Origin: Typha latifolia
Taxonomy: Eukaryota > Streptophyta > Magnoliopsida > Poales > Typhaceae
Assembly: GCA_019914945.1 (NCBI GenBank)
Contig: CM034112.1
Span: 581,001 to 645,000 of the forward strand
Reading direction: 5' to 3'
Length of the DNA: 64,000 bases
Below the pieces are notes generated by a model that worked only from the letters and a program-made list of their open reading frames with translations, ran no database searches and was not told where the DNA came from. Position 1 is the first letter of the stretch; each line of letters starts with the position of its first letter. A program made the position numbers and the translations under genes. Below are positions 1-9,983 of the stretch, in pieces.

Positions 1-95
1 CCAATTGCACACTATACATGGTAGGGAATTATAATATTTTACAAGAAACTTGTCTCAAATTCAGGACAGCAATCAACTGAACATGATTGAAGCGC

Positions 96-685
96 TCACT
101 TTTTAGGAGAAGTTTCACTTGAAGCACCCATCAAATCTCCATGGCTGCCCGTTCCTCCTCCCCCATCATAACTCCCGGCTCCAATATTGGCATTGGATGC
201 TTGAGCTCTAATTTTATGACGTAATGATCTTAACCTTGACAAGCATCCGCATCTTACTACAAACAACCAAGCAATTATTCAAATATATTGACAAGTTTCA
301 AAGATGTTATGCCATTACTCAGTTTAGCACAATCATGATATCTATCATTTGAAACTATGCTAATCCGTTTGCACGCTCCTATTTCAATATCAAAAATAGC
401 TACTTTTTCGGAAAACCATCATCCAATCGTCAAAAAGGTCAAAAACGATCCAGAATTCTTAGTCTTTGCATCCCAAATGCAAGAGATAGAATTTTATCAA
501 CAAATTGAAAAGGATTAAGCAGTTTAAACCAAGTAAAAGTAGCAAGAATCAGAACACTTACAGTAGGCGGAGTTCCTTAGGGATCTTCTTCGACCAATAA
601 GAAGGGTAGGAGACGAATTGGGGATCGTGAGAGAAGGGGGTCTTCCACTAGATAGTAGTTGGAATTGGAGATTTACTCCTTGCAT
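96..685 (-). CDS. small plastid-targeted-looking protein, two exons, unknown function
   Basis: Two exons on the minus strand, 685-562 and 256-96, give a 94-residue protein. The donor reads GTAAGT and the acceptor GTAG; the first exon leaves one base and the second supplies two, so the frame closes exactly and ends at TGA. Residues 1 to about 57 are rich in Ser, Leu and Arg with almost no acidic residues, as in a chloroplast transit peptide, and an Arg-Ala site (KIRAQAS) is a plausible cleavage point. The remainder is short, Gly-rich (YDGGGGTGSHGD) and hydrophilic, with no membrane segment. I do not recognise the family, so plastid import is inference from composition. It is divergently arranged with the SUVH gene. 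A five-codon upstream ORF precedes the start. A further downstream exon is possible because a weak donor-like sequence overlaps the stop. Confidence 0.6.
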
Positions 686-1208
686 CTTCACCTAGTTCTA
701 GTGATCGCTCCGCATCTTGCCTTAAACCCTAACCCCAGCAAGTTCCCCTCTTCTCTACCGGAGGATTCTTCGCAGTCCAAGAGAGTGTGGCTGTCTCGCT
801 CCGAGAGGGAGGAGGAAGTAGACTTCTACGAGGGGGCTCTGTACCAGGCTGCTGCCACGTGTGGGCTTGAAGATAGAAAGGAGGGATCCGAATCTGGCTA
901 CGGATTCAATGCAGTGCAAGATGCAACAAGTTCCTGTAACTGAGCTGTGATGATATATTGTATAAGAGAAAGTGCATGCAACTCGAATTGTAGAGAATCC
1001 GCATATTCGCCTAATTATCTCATGGGTAATATGCTAATCTTACGCAATGTATGTCCGGCAGTGTTCAAATCCTCTCCGGTTCCCACATTTCCCTTTCCCC
1101 CTCAAAATTACCCAAATGAGTAGTAAGTATCAGCGAAAGCGACGGAAGAATGGTAAAATGGTCAAAGAAACTAACCCAAATGAGGTAATTGGGAAACCTC
1201 TTCTCGCC
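686..1208. promoter_or_regulatory. shared divergent promoter region
   Basis: This stretch separates the start codons of two divergent genes and must hold both 5' leaders and core promoters. A G-box core CACGTG lies at 856-861 within CCACGTGTGG, a site for bZIP or bHLH factors. No clear TATA box is placed properly for either gene. In the SUVH direction two further in-frame ATGs lie upstream, at 1047 and 1116. Confidence 0.45.
698..715 (-). promoter_or_regulatory. five-codon upstream ORF ahead of the small gene
   Basis: On the minus strand an ATG at 715-713 opens a frame of five sense codons that stops at TAG (700-698), 12 bases before the chosen start at 685. If the transcript begins upstream of 715, this mini-uORF would be met first by scanning ribosomes and could lower translation of the main frame. 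Confidence 0.4.
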
Positions 1209-3032
1209 ATGGACACCTCTCCTCCCCTCTCGTCTCCACTTCTTGATTTCTTAAGCCTTCTTCCTCTCACCCCCAAGCTCGAACCCCTCGAAACCAACAA
1301 TGGCGGCATTGCAGACCCTAGTCCTGACCCCGTCTCCCTCCTCACCCCCGAGCTCTGCGACCGCCTCCTCGGCGAGCTCATTCCCGCGGCCTCCGACGAC
1401 GACCCCCTCTTCTCCCGCTACCTCCGCCTCGCCCAGCTCGAACTCTCCGCCGCCGTCGCCGCCACCCCCTCCACCGCCCTCGTCGTCGCCAAACCCAAGA
1501 AGAAGCGCGCCCGCTCTGGCGAAATGGTCCGCGTCTCCCAACTCCTTCCCGGTGACCGGATCCACTTCCTCGCTCTCGTCCGCCGCACTCGGATTACCTA
1601 CGACTGCCTACGCTCCCTCTGCCTCCGCGAGTTAGAGTCACCACCCGGTCGCCGTACCCGTTCCGACCTTAAAGCTGCCAAGAAGATGCTCGACCACGGC
1701 CTATGGCTCCACCGCGATCGTAGGATCATCGGCTCCCTCCCTGGAATTAGTATTGGCGATGTCTTCTTCTACCGCGCCGAGCTCTGTATCGTGGGAGTCC
1801 ACGGCGCCGTCCAGGCCGGCATCGACTACGTCGCTGCGAGCCAGGTCCCAGAAGGCGAGCCCATCGCGACGAGCATCATCGCATCCGGTGGATACCAGGA
1901 CGACGAGGACAGCGATGACGTGCTCATCTATACCGGGAGTGGTGGCCGTGGCCGCAATGATATCCATCACTCTGCAGACCAGAAGCTTGAGCGCGGAAAT
2001 CTAGCCCTAGAACGCAGCATGAGCTATGGCGTCGAAGTCCGAGTAGTTCGTGGGCTTAGCTCAGAGGTAAGCCCCACCGGAAAAGTCTACGTCTACGACG
2101 GGCTTTACAAAGTCGTCGAATGCCGTTGCGTCATTGGAAAGTCTGGCTGTCAAGTCTACAGATTCAAGCTTTTGAGGATTCAGGGTCAAGAAGTGTTGGG
2201 GAGCAAGATTCTTAAGCTTGCAGAGGAATTGAAGGCCAAATTGGCTTCCAAAGTGAGGCCTGCTGGGTACTTGCTGCTCGACATTTCAAGGAAGATGGAG
2301 GCCTTTCCTGTGCCCCTGTTCAATGACGTGGATAAGGAGCAGGATCCTTGGTTGTTTGAGTACCTTCCTCGTCCTGAATACCCACGTTTTGTTTCCAAAC
2401 GGAGAGGGTGCCGGTGCACATTGGAGTGTTCGGAGGATTGCGTCTGTGCTAAGAGGAACAATTTCAAGCTTGCTTACGATGGAAATGGGACTCTCTTGAG
2501 GGGCCGGCCGATAGTGTATGAATGCGGCGATTCTTGCCATTGCACGTCGAATTGTCCAAACCGTGTAAGCCAAAAGGGGTTGAGGCATAGATTGGAGGTT
2601 TTCCGGTCGCGAGAGACAGGATGGGGAGTTAGGTCGCTGGATTTGATCCAGGCTGGGGCTTTCATTTGTGAGTTCAGTGGTGAGGTGCTGATAAAGGAAA
2701 AGATACAGGAGGCTTTGGTAGATGGCCGTAGTGTAATTGATCCCAAGAGGTTTCCTGAAAGATGGAAGGAGTGGGGAGATGTTTCTGATGCCTTACCAGA
2801 TGAACCACCACCTGTGTTTCCTCGTCTACGAGAGCCGAGATATTTGTTGGACGTGTCAAGTAAGAGGAATGTTGCTTGCTACATAAGCCACAGTGGCAGG
2901 CCAAATGTGTTTGTGCAGTTTGTGTTATTTGGTCATGACAATGAATCATATCCTCACCTGATGGTTTTTGCTATGGAGAACATTCCTCCTTTGAGGGAAC
3001 TGAGCATCGACTATGGAATAGGAGATGGATAA
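1209..3032 (+). CDS. SUVH2/9: SUVH2/SUVH9-type SRA-SET domain protein
   Basis: Intronless frame of 607 residues from the ATG at 1209 (context GCCATGG). Order of domains: N-terminal Pro/Ser-rich region with LTPKLEP as in SUVH9; SRA/YDG domain about 175-330 with VYVYDGLYK; Cys-rich pre-SET about 395-455 (RGCRCTLECSEDC, NCPNR); SET about 460-605. The SET motif normally NHSCxPN reads SHSGRPN (about 560), and the protein ends just after SIDYG, so there is no post-SET cysteine cluster. Loss of post-SET and of key SET residues is typical of SUVH2 and SUVH9, which bind methylated DNA through SRA and help recruit RNA polymerase V in RNA-directed DNA methylation rather than methylate histone H3. Upstream in-frame ATGs at 1047 and 1116 could extend it by up to 54 residues. 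Family assignment is firm; the choice between SUVH2 and SUVH9 is not possible here. Confidence 0.93.
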   Translation: MDTSPPLSSPLLDFLSLLPLTPKLEPLETNNGGIADPSPDPVSLLTPELCDRLLGELIPAASDDDPLFSRYLRLAQLELSAAVAATPSTALVVAKPKKKRARSGEMVRVSQLLPGDRIHFLALVRRTRITYDCLRSLCLRELESPPGRRTRSDLKAAKKMLDHGLWLHRDRRIIGSLPGISIGDVFFYRAELCIVGVHGAVQAGIDYVAASQVPEGEPIATSIIASGGYQDDEDSDDVLIYTGSGGRGRNDIHHSADQKLERGNLALERSMSYGVEVRVVRGLSSEVSPTGKVYVYDGLYKVVECRCVIGKSGCQVYRFKLLRIQGQEVLGSKILKLAEELKAKLASKVRPAGYLLLDISRKMEAFPVPLFNDVDKEQDPWLFEYLPRPEYPRFVSKRRGCRCTLECSEDCVCAKRNNFKLAYDGNGTLLRGRPIVYECGDSCHCTSNCPNRVSQKGLRHRLEVFRSRETGWGVRSLDLIQAGAFICEFSGEVLIKEKIQEALVDGRSVIDPKRFPERWKEWGDVSDALPDEPPPVFPRLREPRYLLDVSSKRNVACYISHSGRPNVFVQFVLFGHDNESYPHLMVFAMENIPPLRELSIDYGIGDG

Positions 3033-5589
3033 GTGGAAACTGGAAAGCTGACCCAATAGTGAATACTAAATGTCCTTTTGGAGCTGATCAGTTTTTGATA
3101 GATTTTGAAGGCACTGTGGTGCTCTTTTTTTGGGCAACCTAGCCTCATGAAATGTTTTTTTTCAGTGAGGAGCATTCAGCTGGTAATCTCTTGTTCCATT
3201 TGCAGTAGGGCTTACATCTGTACTAACTTCCAAATGGAAGTTGATCTGAAAGTTCATTGACAGGGTGATTAATCTAGACTTTGTGTCGAAAGAATTGGCA
3301 CAAATATTGTTGCATGTAATAACTAATGGGCTTCCTTTAAGCATTTCGTCACCAGTCAACAGGAGGGAAATTTTCCGGAAGTCTTATTGTGTGCCTAGTG
3401 GAGAATTTAAATTAACTGAGCTAGCTTGCCAACAAAGAATCTCTACTAGGTTTGCTACTCGTTTTCTCAATAAAATTTGTTAGATTTCAAGTAAGATCAT
3501 GTTATTTTCCTTCCATTGCCTTAATTAACAGCTCGGCGCTGGCATAAGATAAGTTTATTGTGGTGTTCACTCAGCTGAAAGTTTTAAACCTTCCATCATA
3601 GGGAACTTTGGTTCAACATACTAAGAGTCCTACAATTGTCACAAAATATGGAGTGTCAAAGTTAGTTAGCGCTAGTTGGGGCTCAATATAGTTTAGGTCC
3701 AAGGGATCGGCATAGGATAAGGAGACAGACGGATTAGACAAGTAAAAGAATTCAAGCAAAATTGTGGTCATTCTGTTTACCCTTTATGGTGCAGATTTAT
3801 TAGGGAGATTTACTCTTTCTCCATATAAATCAGATTCTGAGAAAATGTATAGAGAAAATAATGGTTATTTATGTTCTCTTTGCTTTTTTATGTGGTGATG
3901 AGTACTCTTCAGCCTGTTGGAAGTTTGTAAGCAATATTACTTTTTCTATTAGGCAGACAGCAGAGTACAGAAGTATAGCTGTTTCATAATTTAACGTGTG
4001 ATCAATGTTATTAATTCGACAAGCAAGTTTATTTTTTCTTCTCCCATAGATTGATTATGGAAATGCTGATAGCAGTGGTGTTTGAAACTGTGTTTTGGTA
4101 ATCTGCTTGTACTTAGTGTTTGTACAAACTGACTCTCCATAAAGCAAGTTCAGGTTGAACAGCCATTATGAGTGAAAGGTTTTCTATTCCTTTCTTTGAT
4201 AAATTCCATTTATTCATATTCAAATCATAAGACTGAAAATTCTAACAGAATACTTCCATCTCGTCACCATCTTTTCATCCAGTATCGCTTATTCTGTAAG
4301 TAGATGATCACCCTGTCATCTTTTGGCATTACTCTGTCCACTGGTGATATCCATCTATCACAAATGTGTTACGATTTCTTTATAAATTGTTGTTGGTTGT
4401 ACTAATTCATAGTTTACGTACTCTCATGTACTTGCATCAATCCATGAACTTTGTCCAAGTTCTAGTGATACAGTTCTAATTCTAATATATGAGATCTTGC
4501 TCGACTTATCTTTGTATTTGTCATTGATTTGCTGGTTACATGAAGATCAATTACCTTGTTGAAGCAGCTGCCGCTCTGAACTATTCAGAATGTTTTTTTG
4601 GCTATCTTTGGCCGATCACTGAATGCGCCTTCATCCATGTATGTACAGCAATGTGACAATATGGGAAGATTGACGAAGAACGGCATGAGCTATGTCAGGA
4701 AATGGCATCCTCGGCTGTTGTATTTGTCTTCTTCTACAGTCGACAGGACTATAAGATCTATAGTCTCCTCCTTTATTTCATTTTGAGATCTTTACATTTA
4801 GTATCAGGGCCTTTCAGATCTTATGCACTTGTGAAACGTAAGGATGTTCATGCCTACAGATCTCAAATTAACAACTCTTCCTGTTTTACTACTCACTCGG
4901 TTACAGTGGCGATTAAGAATTTCTATTGTTACATGGTAAGTGCTTTTGCAAGGAAGAGAGATAAACAGGTGAGATCTTATCTTATTGTACCTGTAAATCC
5001 AACAACTTCTGTGGATATACTCATGCTTACAGATATATACCAAATCATTTCTTTTCTTTTTCTTTTTTTTGCCTGGGTAGAGAATTCCCAATTCAAGTAC
5101 TGCAGGAGATTTGCTTCTGGGCTGCACATGCGTACTCACCAGATACACGAAAGTTGTACGGATTTAGCGGTTCCACTTGTCCACGCGTCCATAAGACGGA
5201 ATAGAAGCACCTAAACCTTGCGACCGCTCTCGTAGCCAATTCGATTGTCGGCCAGAGCCGCCAAGATCTTGATGTCACTCATTCAATCACGCTCACTGGA
5301 GGCATGAGGAGGCATCCAATCCATCTGGCTCCCCGTCCTCCACGCCGCCACATAGCGTCTCCCTAACACTACCTGGACAAAACGGCCTCCCGCCACGTTT
5401 CACCCAACGTCTCGTGGACCCCACCTTGCCCCGCCCACGTGGCTTCAACCCCCTTCCCCTAGCTCGGATGCCAACGGCCTCGTGTCCAAATTCCCCCACA
5501 CCACCATTGATCCACTTCTCTAGTTCAGTGCAAGATAAGGGTCGAAAACACACCACTATTCTACTACTTTCTCCAACTCTATTATCCTC
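3033..5589. other. intergenic: SUVH 3' flank and DREB2 upstream region
   Basis: No gene seen. A polyadenylation-signal-like AATAAA lies at 3469-3474 and may end the SUVH transcript. From about 3500 to 5200 the DNA is AT-rich and short frames have no recognisable content. From about 5220 to 5589 base composition becomes GC-richer, with ACGT cores (for example CCACGTGG near 5437), which fits the proximal promoter and leader of a stress-type transcription factor gene. Confidence 0.5.
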
Positions 5590-6165
5590 ATGGGACCTGA
5601 ACAAGAGAAGAAGCACAAGAAATGCTGCCCTCTTAGGAGGTCAAGAAAGGGATGCATGAAAGGCAAAGGAGGCCCCGAGAACCAGCTCTGCCCCTACCGC
5701 GGCGTCCGGCAGCGCACGTGGGGGAAATGGGTGGCCGAGATCCGCGAGCCCAACCGCGGGGCGCGCCTCTGGCTCGGGACGTTCAACACGGCCCTCGAGG
5801 CGGCCCACGCCTACGACGCCGCCGCCCGCAACCTATACGGCGACTGCGCCAGGCTCAACTTACGCGAGCCCGTGCCCTCGTCAGAGTTGCCCTCGTGCTC
5901 GCCGTCCCAGTCATTGGCGTCGAGCACTACAAGCGAGGTGATGGTCGGGCTGCATGAGATTACCGTTGGCTCGCCTTTCTCTTGTGATCAGCCAGTAGAT
6001 GACTTTGAGGACTACATTACGAGCTTGCCGAAGGCTGAGGATTTCGGCTTGGAGGCGTTTCACGAGGTGCCCGTGTTTGATGACACGGTCTACTGCGATG
6101 GGGAGTGCTTGGCTGGTGAATTGATGAGCTTTGATGATGCTTTACAGTTCTCTTGGTGTACTTGA
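5590..6165 (+). CDS. DREB2: DREB2-type (A-2) AP2/ERF transcription factor
   Basis: Intronless frame of 191 residues. The AP2/ERF domain spans about residues 36-91 ([17 protein letters not shown] ... [10 protein letters not shown]), with the DREB-diagnostic Val48 and Glu53. Directly before it is the A-2 signature [13 protein letters not shown] (19-31), and the N terminus is basic (KKHKKCC, RRSRK), a likely nuclear signal. The C-terminal half is acidic ([24 protein letters not shown]), as in activation regions. The short N terminus and overall length are closer to DREB2D-like members than to DREB2A. Such proteins bind DRE/CRT elements (core CCGAC) and activate drought, heat or salt genes in the nucleus. 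The start is chosen because it is the only ATG giving a compact A-2 N terminus. Confidence 0.92.
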   Translation: MGPEQEKKHKKCCPLRRSRKGCMKGKGGPENQLCPYRGVRQRTWGKWVAEIREPNRGARLWLGTFNTALEAAHAYDAAARNLYGDCARLNLREPVPSSELPSCSPSQSLASSTTSEVMVGLHEITVGSPFSCDQPVDDFEDYITSLPKAEDFGLEAFHEVPVFDDTVYCDGECLAGELMSFDDALQFSWCT

Positions 6166-6740
6166 GCAGAGATTATATACACACACATATATACTCTGCA
6201 AGCAGCAGGGATACACAAACCTATACTTGTACACATATATGTGTGTAATTATAAGTTTGATGGTGACGATCGATAAGGCAATAGCTAGGTTGCATGCCTT
6301 TAATATAGAGTCTTTAATTAGAATCATATAGCAAGTTAATACTACTATTATTAGTTGCTTGCTATATTAGTAGTAACGCAGTGTTGTTCAAAGATATATA
6401 TGTCCGTGTGCCTCTATTTATTCTAGCTAGTAGGAAATTAATAATAATAATAATTTAGAAAAAAAAAAGTCTTTGCATGTCTCTTTTGGTGTCCTTCTTG
6501 GCCTTGAGTACTCGGCCAGCTCCTTGTGCCGTGATCTGGGCTTGTGCTTCGTTTCTCAAGAACGCGTGAGCCTGGAGATAAATGTGCAGGTGTTTATAAA
6601 GTGGATACATAGTAGTCTGTGCAAGGGTTATCTGGGTGTGTACTTTGATGCTTGGAAGTCTGTGAAGAGGATAAGCATCTACGTCTATATATCCTTCACC
6701 TTCACAGGAGAGTGACCAATTGGAAAATCTTAAAAGACGT

Positions 6741-6812
<72 letters not shown>

Positions 6813-7406
6813 CAAACAGCTTAATGTTGTAGACCAATTTGTTATAAAATGTGGTTTTTAACGAACAATAGAGTACACTAGAGTTGTTGCCAGACTCCCC
6901 TCAGGTTTCGTGGAGATATCATCCTTATCTATAACTACTACTACTTCATCCACCAACTCTCTGTAGCACGTAGTTACATATAAGGTTGGTGTTGCCACCC
7001 CAAGTTGGAAAATTGATTCTTTGTTGTAAAAATGCAAGCAGATTAAACTTTGCTCGACTAAATAGTTTAGTCTGAGCATGTTGATGCAGGTTTTAAGTTC
7101 TACTAGTTTGGAGTATTAGCTTAATAGAATTTAGCTTGTAAGTCTGATTCAGCAACGTAGCATAATTTAAAGCCAGAAATTTATCAATACCATCAAGAGA
7201 TTTTTTTCATTTCACTCCTTACATTATCTATCTATTACAGTTAGGGTTGAATTACGAAATAGTAAAAAATGACAGGATGTAACATACAATATACAACAAT
7301 ATAGGGTGCGAAATGAAAACATCTTTAGGAGAGGCCAAACTAAACGCGATCCAGGCCCAAGCCCACTATAATCTTTAACCACTAACTCCCCTGCCAAACT
7401 CTAATC
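6166..7406. other. intergenic between DREB2 and THIM
   Basis: AT-rich DNA without a supportable gene. It holds the DREB2 3' flank, an (AT)n microsatellite and the upstream region of THIM. A palindromic run ACACATATATGTGTG sits near 6230, and the THIM leader near 7340-7400 has GGCCCA-type boxes common in plant housekeeping promoters. Confidence 0.5.
6744..6809. repeat. (AT)n microsatellite
   Basis: About 33 uninterrupted AT dinucleotides in the DREB2-THIM interval. Likely length-variable between individuals. Confidence 0.95.
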
Positions 7407-9520
7407 ATGGACGAAGAATCCGAGACGACGGCGACGGCGGCCGCATCGTGGGCTAAGAGAGCATGGGAACTCCTCTCTATGGTTCGTCGCCGAGCTCCAC
7501 TAGTCCAGTGCATCACGAACCTCGTCTCCATGGACTTAGCGGCGAACGTTCTCCTGGCCGCGGGTGCATCGCCGGCTATGGTTCACGCAATCCAGGAGAT
7601 TGACGACTTCACCCCTAACGTCGACTCCTTGTGCGTCAACGTGGGCACGCTCGCCGAATCCTGGATCCCCTCCATGCGCGCCGCGGCGGCCGCCGCCGAG
7701 CGAGCAAGGCGCCCGTGGGTTCTCGACCCCGTGGCCGTGTCGGCGTCCGAGTGGCGGATGGGGACGTGCCTTGGGCTGGTGGAGTTGCGACCCACGGTGA
7801 TACGGGGGAACGCTTCCGAGATCCTCGCGCTCTCCTCTGCTTGCCGGATTCGGGATGCCAAGGTGAGATCTTTTCAGGGCTTTTCTGTCCTTTTACTCCT
7901 TTTTAGGTGTTTGAGGCCGTAAGTTTATTGGTTGAAGTCAAACGATCCTCGCGCTCTCATTTTTTCTTGCCAAAGTAGGGTGAGGACACATCACAATCCC
8001 TGAGAAACTCGTTCCCTTTTAAGAAGTGAATTTACGATCACCTCGAGTGAGAATTCGTAACAAATATAAAATTTTCAAGAAATTTTTTGATGAATCGAGC
8101 AGTTGGAATGATGTGAAATTTTAATATGTTGTAGCTAATGAATTCAGTATATTGAGATTTGGATTAGTAGATCTGAATATATCTTCGAATCAGTGAACAA
8201 AGGTTGAACAAAGGTTGAACAAAGGTAGGAGAGACAGACACGTGGGATCAAGGTGCGAACTTAATCTATTTAGTTCGAATTGCTTGCTTGCTGTCCTTAA
8301 TGGCTGGATTAATGCAGAAGTTGATGTGAGAGTAGGGAATAGAAATTGAGGAGGAAATTAAGAAGGGAAGAAGGGGGTTAAAAACTGATCGAGAACCTTA
8401 TCAACGGAAGAAGTTTGCTCAATTGGAGGTGGGGGGAGTTGTGCCGACGGTCGAGAGAAGAAGAGAGGAGATAGAGGGCGACAAGCCTTAGCCAAATCAC
8501 TGCTCTTATTCAAGGTGGAAGTTTTATCGTCGAGGAGTAACTGATACTAAGTTTGTCGAAGCTTATTCGGGATAGGAAAAAGAAAAAATGTGAAGTAACT
8601 GTGAAGAGAGGTTTGTACTTGAAATAAGATTATCTTGCTAAAGTTTGGGTGGTGAAAGAAGGTTATAACAACCTTGTTAACAAGATTAATGTTCATTTGA
8701 GCAAATGGGGTCTAATATGATCCTTTGTTATGGTTAATATTCGTTTGATTGTTTTCAGATAAATGCCATAAATTTTGTACAATAATTAGTTCACAAAAGC
8801 AATGCAAAGTCTGAGATATAGAAAGAATACGGCCAAGATGAACTAAATTTCGGACAATAATTGGAAATTAATTCGAAAATTACTGATCAAGAAACTATTT
8901 TCAGAATGATTATGGAACTTTTTTCTAGTCCTTTTTCTGTTTGTCATGCAACCTTGGATATAATTCATGAGCAGGGAACAAACAGTTCACATGAATCAAC
9001 AGATGCTGTTGAAGTGGAAATTATTACCAAAATTACTGATCAAGAAACTATTTTCAGAATGATCATCGAACCTTTTTCTTGTCCTTTTTCTGTTTGTTAT
9101 GCAACCTTGGATAAAATTCATGAGCAGGGAGCAGACAGTGCACATGAATCAACAGATGCCGTCGAAGCTGCCAAGTCGTTAGCGCAATCCAGCGGTGCCA
9201 TAGTTGCAGTATCTGGAGCCGTAGATTTCGTCACCGATGGACAGAAGGTGGTGGGTGCAAGCAATGGGGTGCCCATGATGCAGAGGATCACAGCAACAGG
9301 ATGTGCAGTCACAGCCCTAATAGCTGCCTTTGTTGCTGTGGATCCATCAAACGCTTTAGAAGCAACTTCCTGCGCTCTCTCTATCTTTGGTTTGGCAGGA
9401 GAGCTAGGAATGGAGACGGCGAAAGGACCGGCCTCGCTACGAATGCACATGATCGATGCTCTCCATTGCCTCGACGAGAACACCATCTTATCTCGTATCA
9501 GAATTTCCCAACGATCATGA
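7407..9520 (+). CDS. THIM: hydroxyethylthiazole kinase (ThiM family)
   Basis: Two exons, 7407-7862 and 9128-9520, join in phase 0 (AAG | GGA) to give 282 residues, the usual length for plant THIM. The enzyme phosphorylates 4-methyl-5-(2-hydroxyethyl)thiazole with ATP, salvaging the thiazole half of thiamine. Exon 1 carries the PLVQCITN start of the fold, the alanine-rich ANVLLAAGASP, NVGTL, LDPVAVSAS and RGNASEI. Exon 2 carries GADSAHESTDAVEAA, VSGAVDFVTDG and the active-site segment RITATGCAVTALIAAF with the conserved Cys, then GELGMETAKGPASLR. No transit peptide is evident, so cytosol is likely. The intron is 1,265 bases and ends in a 153-base tandem duplication that creates a second in-frame acceptor at 8974/8975; its use would insert 51 residues. 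The annotated acceptor gives the canonical protein. Confidence 0.92.
8864..9169 (+). repeat. 153-bp tandem duplication across the THIM intron-exon junction
   Basis: Unit 1 is 8864-9016 and unit 2 is 9017-9169. Both contain the polypyrimidine-like tract, the acceptor ending GAGCAG and the first 42 bases of exon 2 (peptide HESTDAVE in both). The two units differ at scattered positions only. Because 153 is divisible by three and no stop occurs, the copies are in the same open frame. Confidence 0.93.
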
Positions 9521-9983
9521 TGGTTTCTACCGCGGGAGTATCAAAGAAATTTTTTTGATTCTTGTATGCAAGTAAGAAATAGATATAGCTGCATATTGGA
9601 ATTCTAGATATCAAGAAATAATCATCAAACTTTTTTGTCTTCAATACAGGCATCTGGAACTTGATGCGCATTAATTTCTTTCACTCGCATGGTTGTAAAC
9701 TTAATACAAATGTTCTGTTATTGACTTATTTCTTGAAAGTGAATCAGCATCATGAGTCAGCCACTTCTACTTATTTTTAAAGAGGTAATGAGATCAGTAG
9801 TACATGAACCTACAAGAAGACTGATTTAATCATTTACATGAGATTCAGAATATGCTGTGCTAGATGCCTTATGGAATCCTCCAAATTTGATAGCTCCAGC
9901 TTGGAGTTGCTGAAATGCTTCTTCACCATTTGAGCCTGAAGTTTATCAGTTTCAATATTTCTCCAATTCCTTCTGATTCTTTT
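9521..9983. other. convergent 3' region between THIM and the next minus-strand gene
   Basis: Holds the 3' ends of two converging genes. On the minus strand the frame of the 175-residue gene stays open for 49 more codons after its TGA (9983-9837). No other gene seen. Confidence 0.5.

Noticed and set aside
659..943. 94-codon plus-strand frame upstream of SUVH
   Set aside because: It overlaps exon 1 of the spliced minus-strand gene and the divergent promoter, and its translation has no recognisable domain or compositional sign of coding.
4598..5214. Overlapping plus-strand frames of 62 and 170 codons
   Set aside because: Low-complexity, Ser/Tyr/Phe-rich translation typical of random AT-rich DNA; no splice-consistent neighbours or motifs.
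6744..6809. AT run and other microsatellites considered as an origin or recombination site
   Set aside because: Simple dinucleotide repeats; nothing beyond AT content supports a function.
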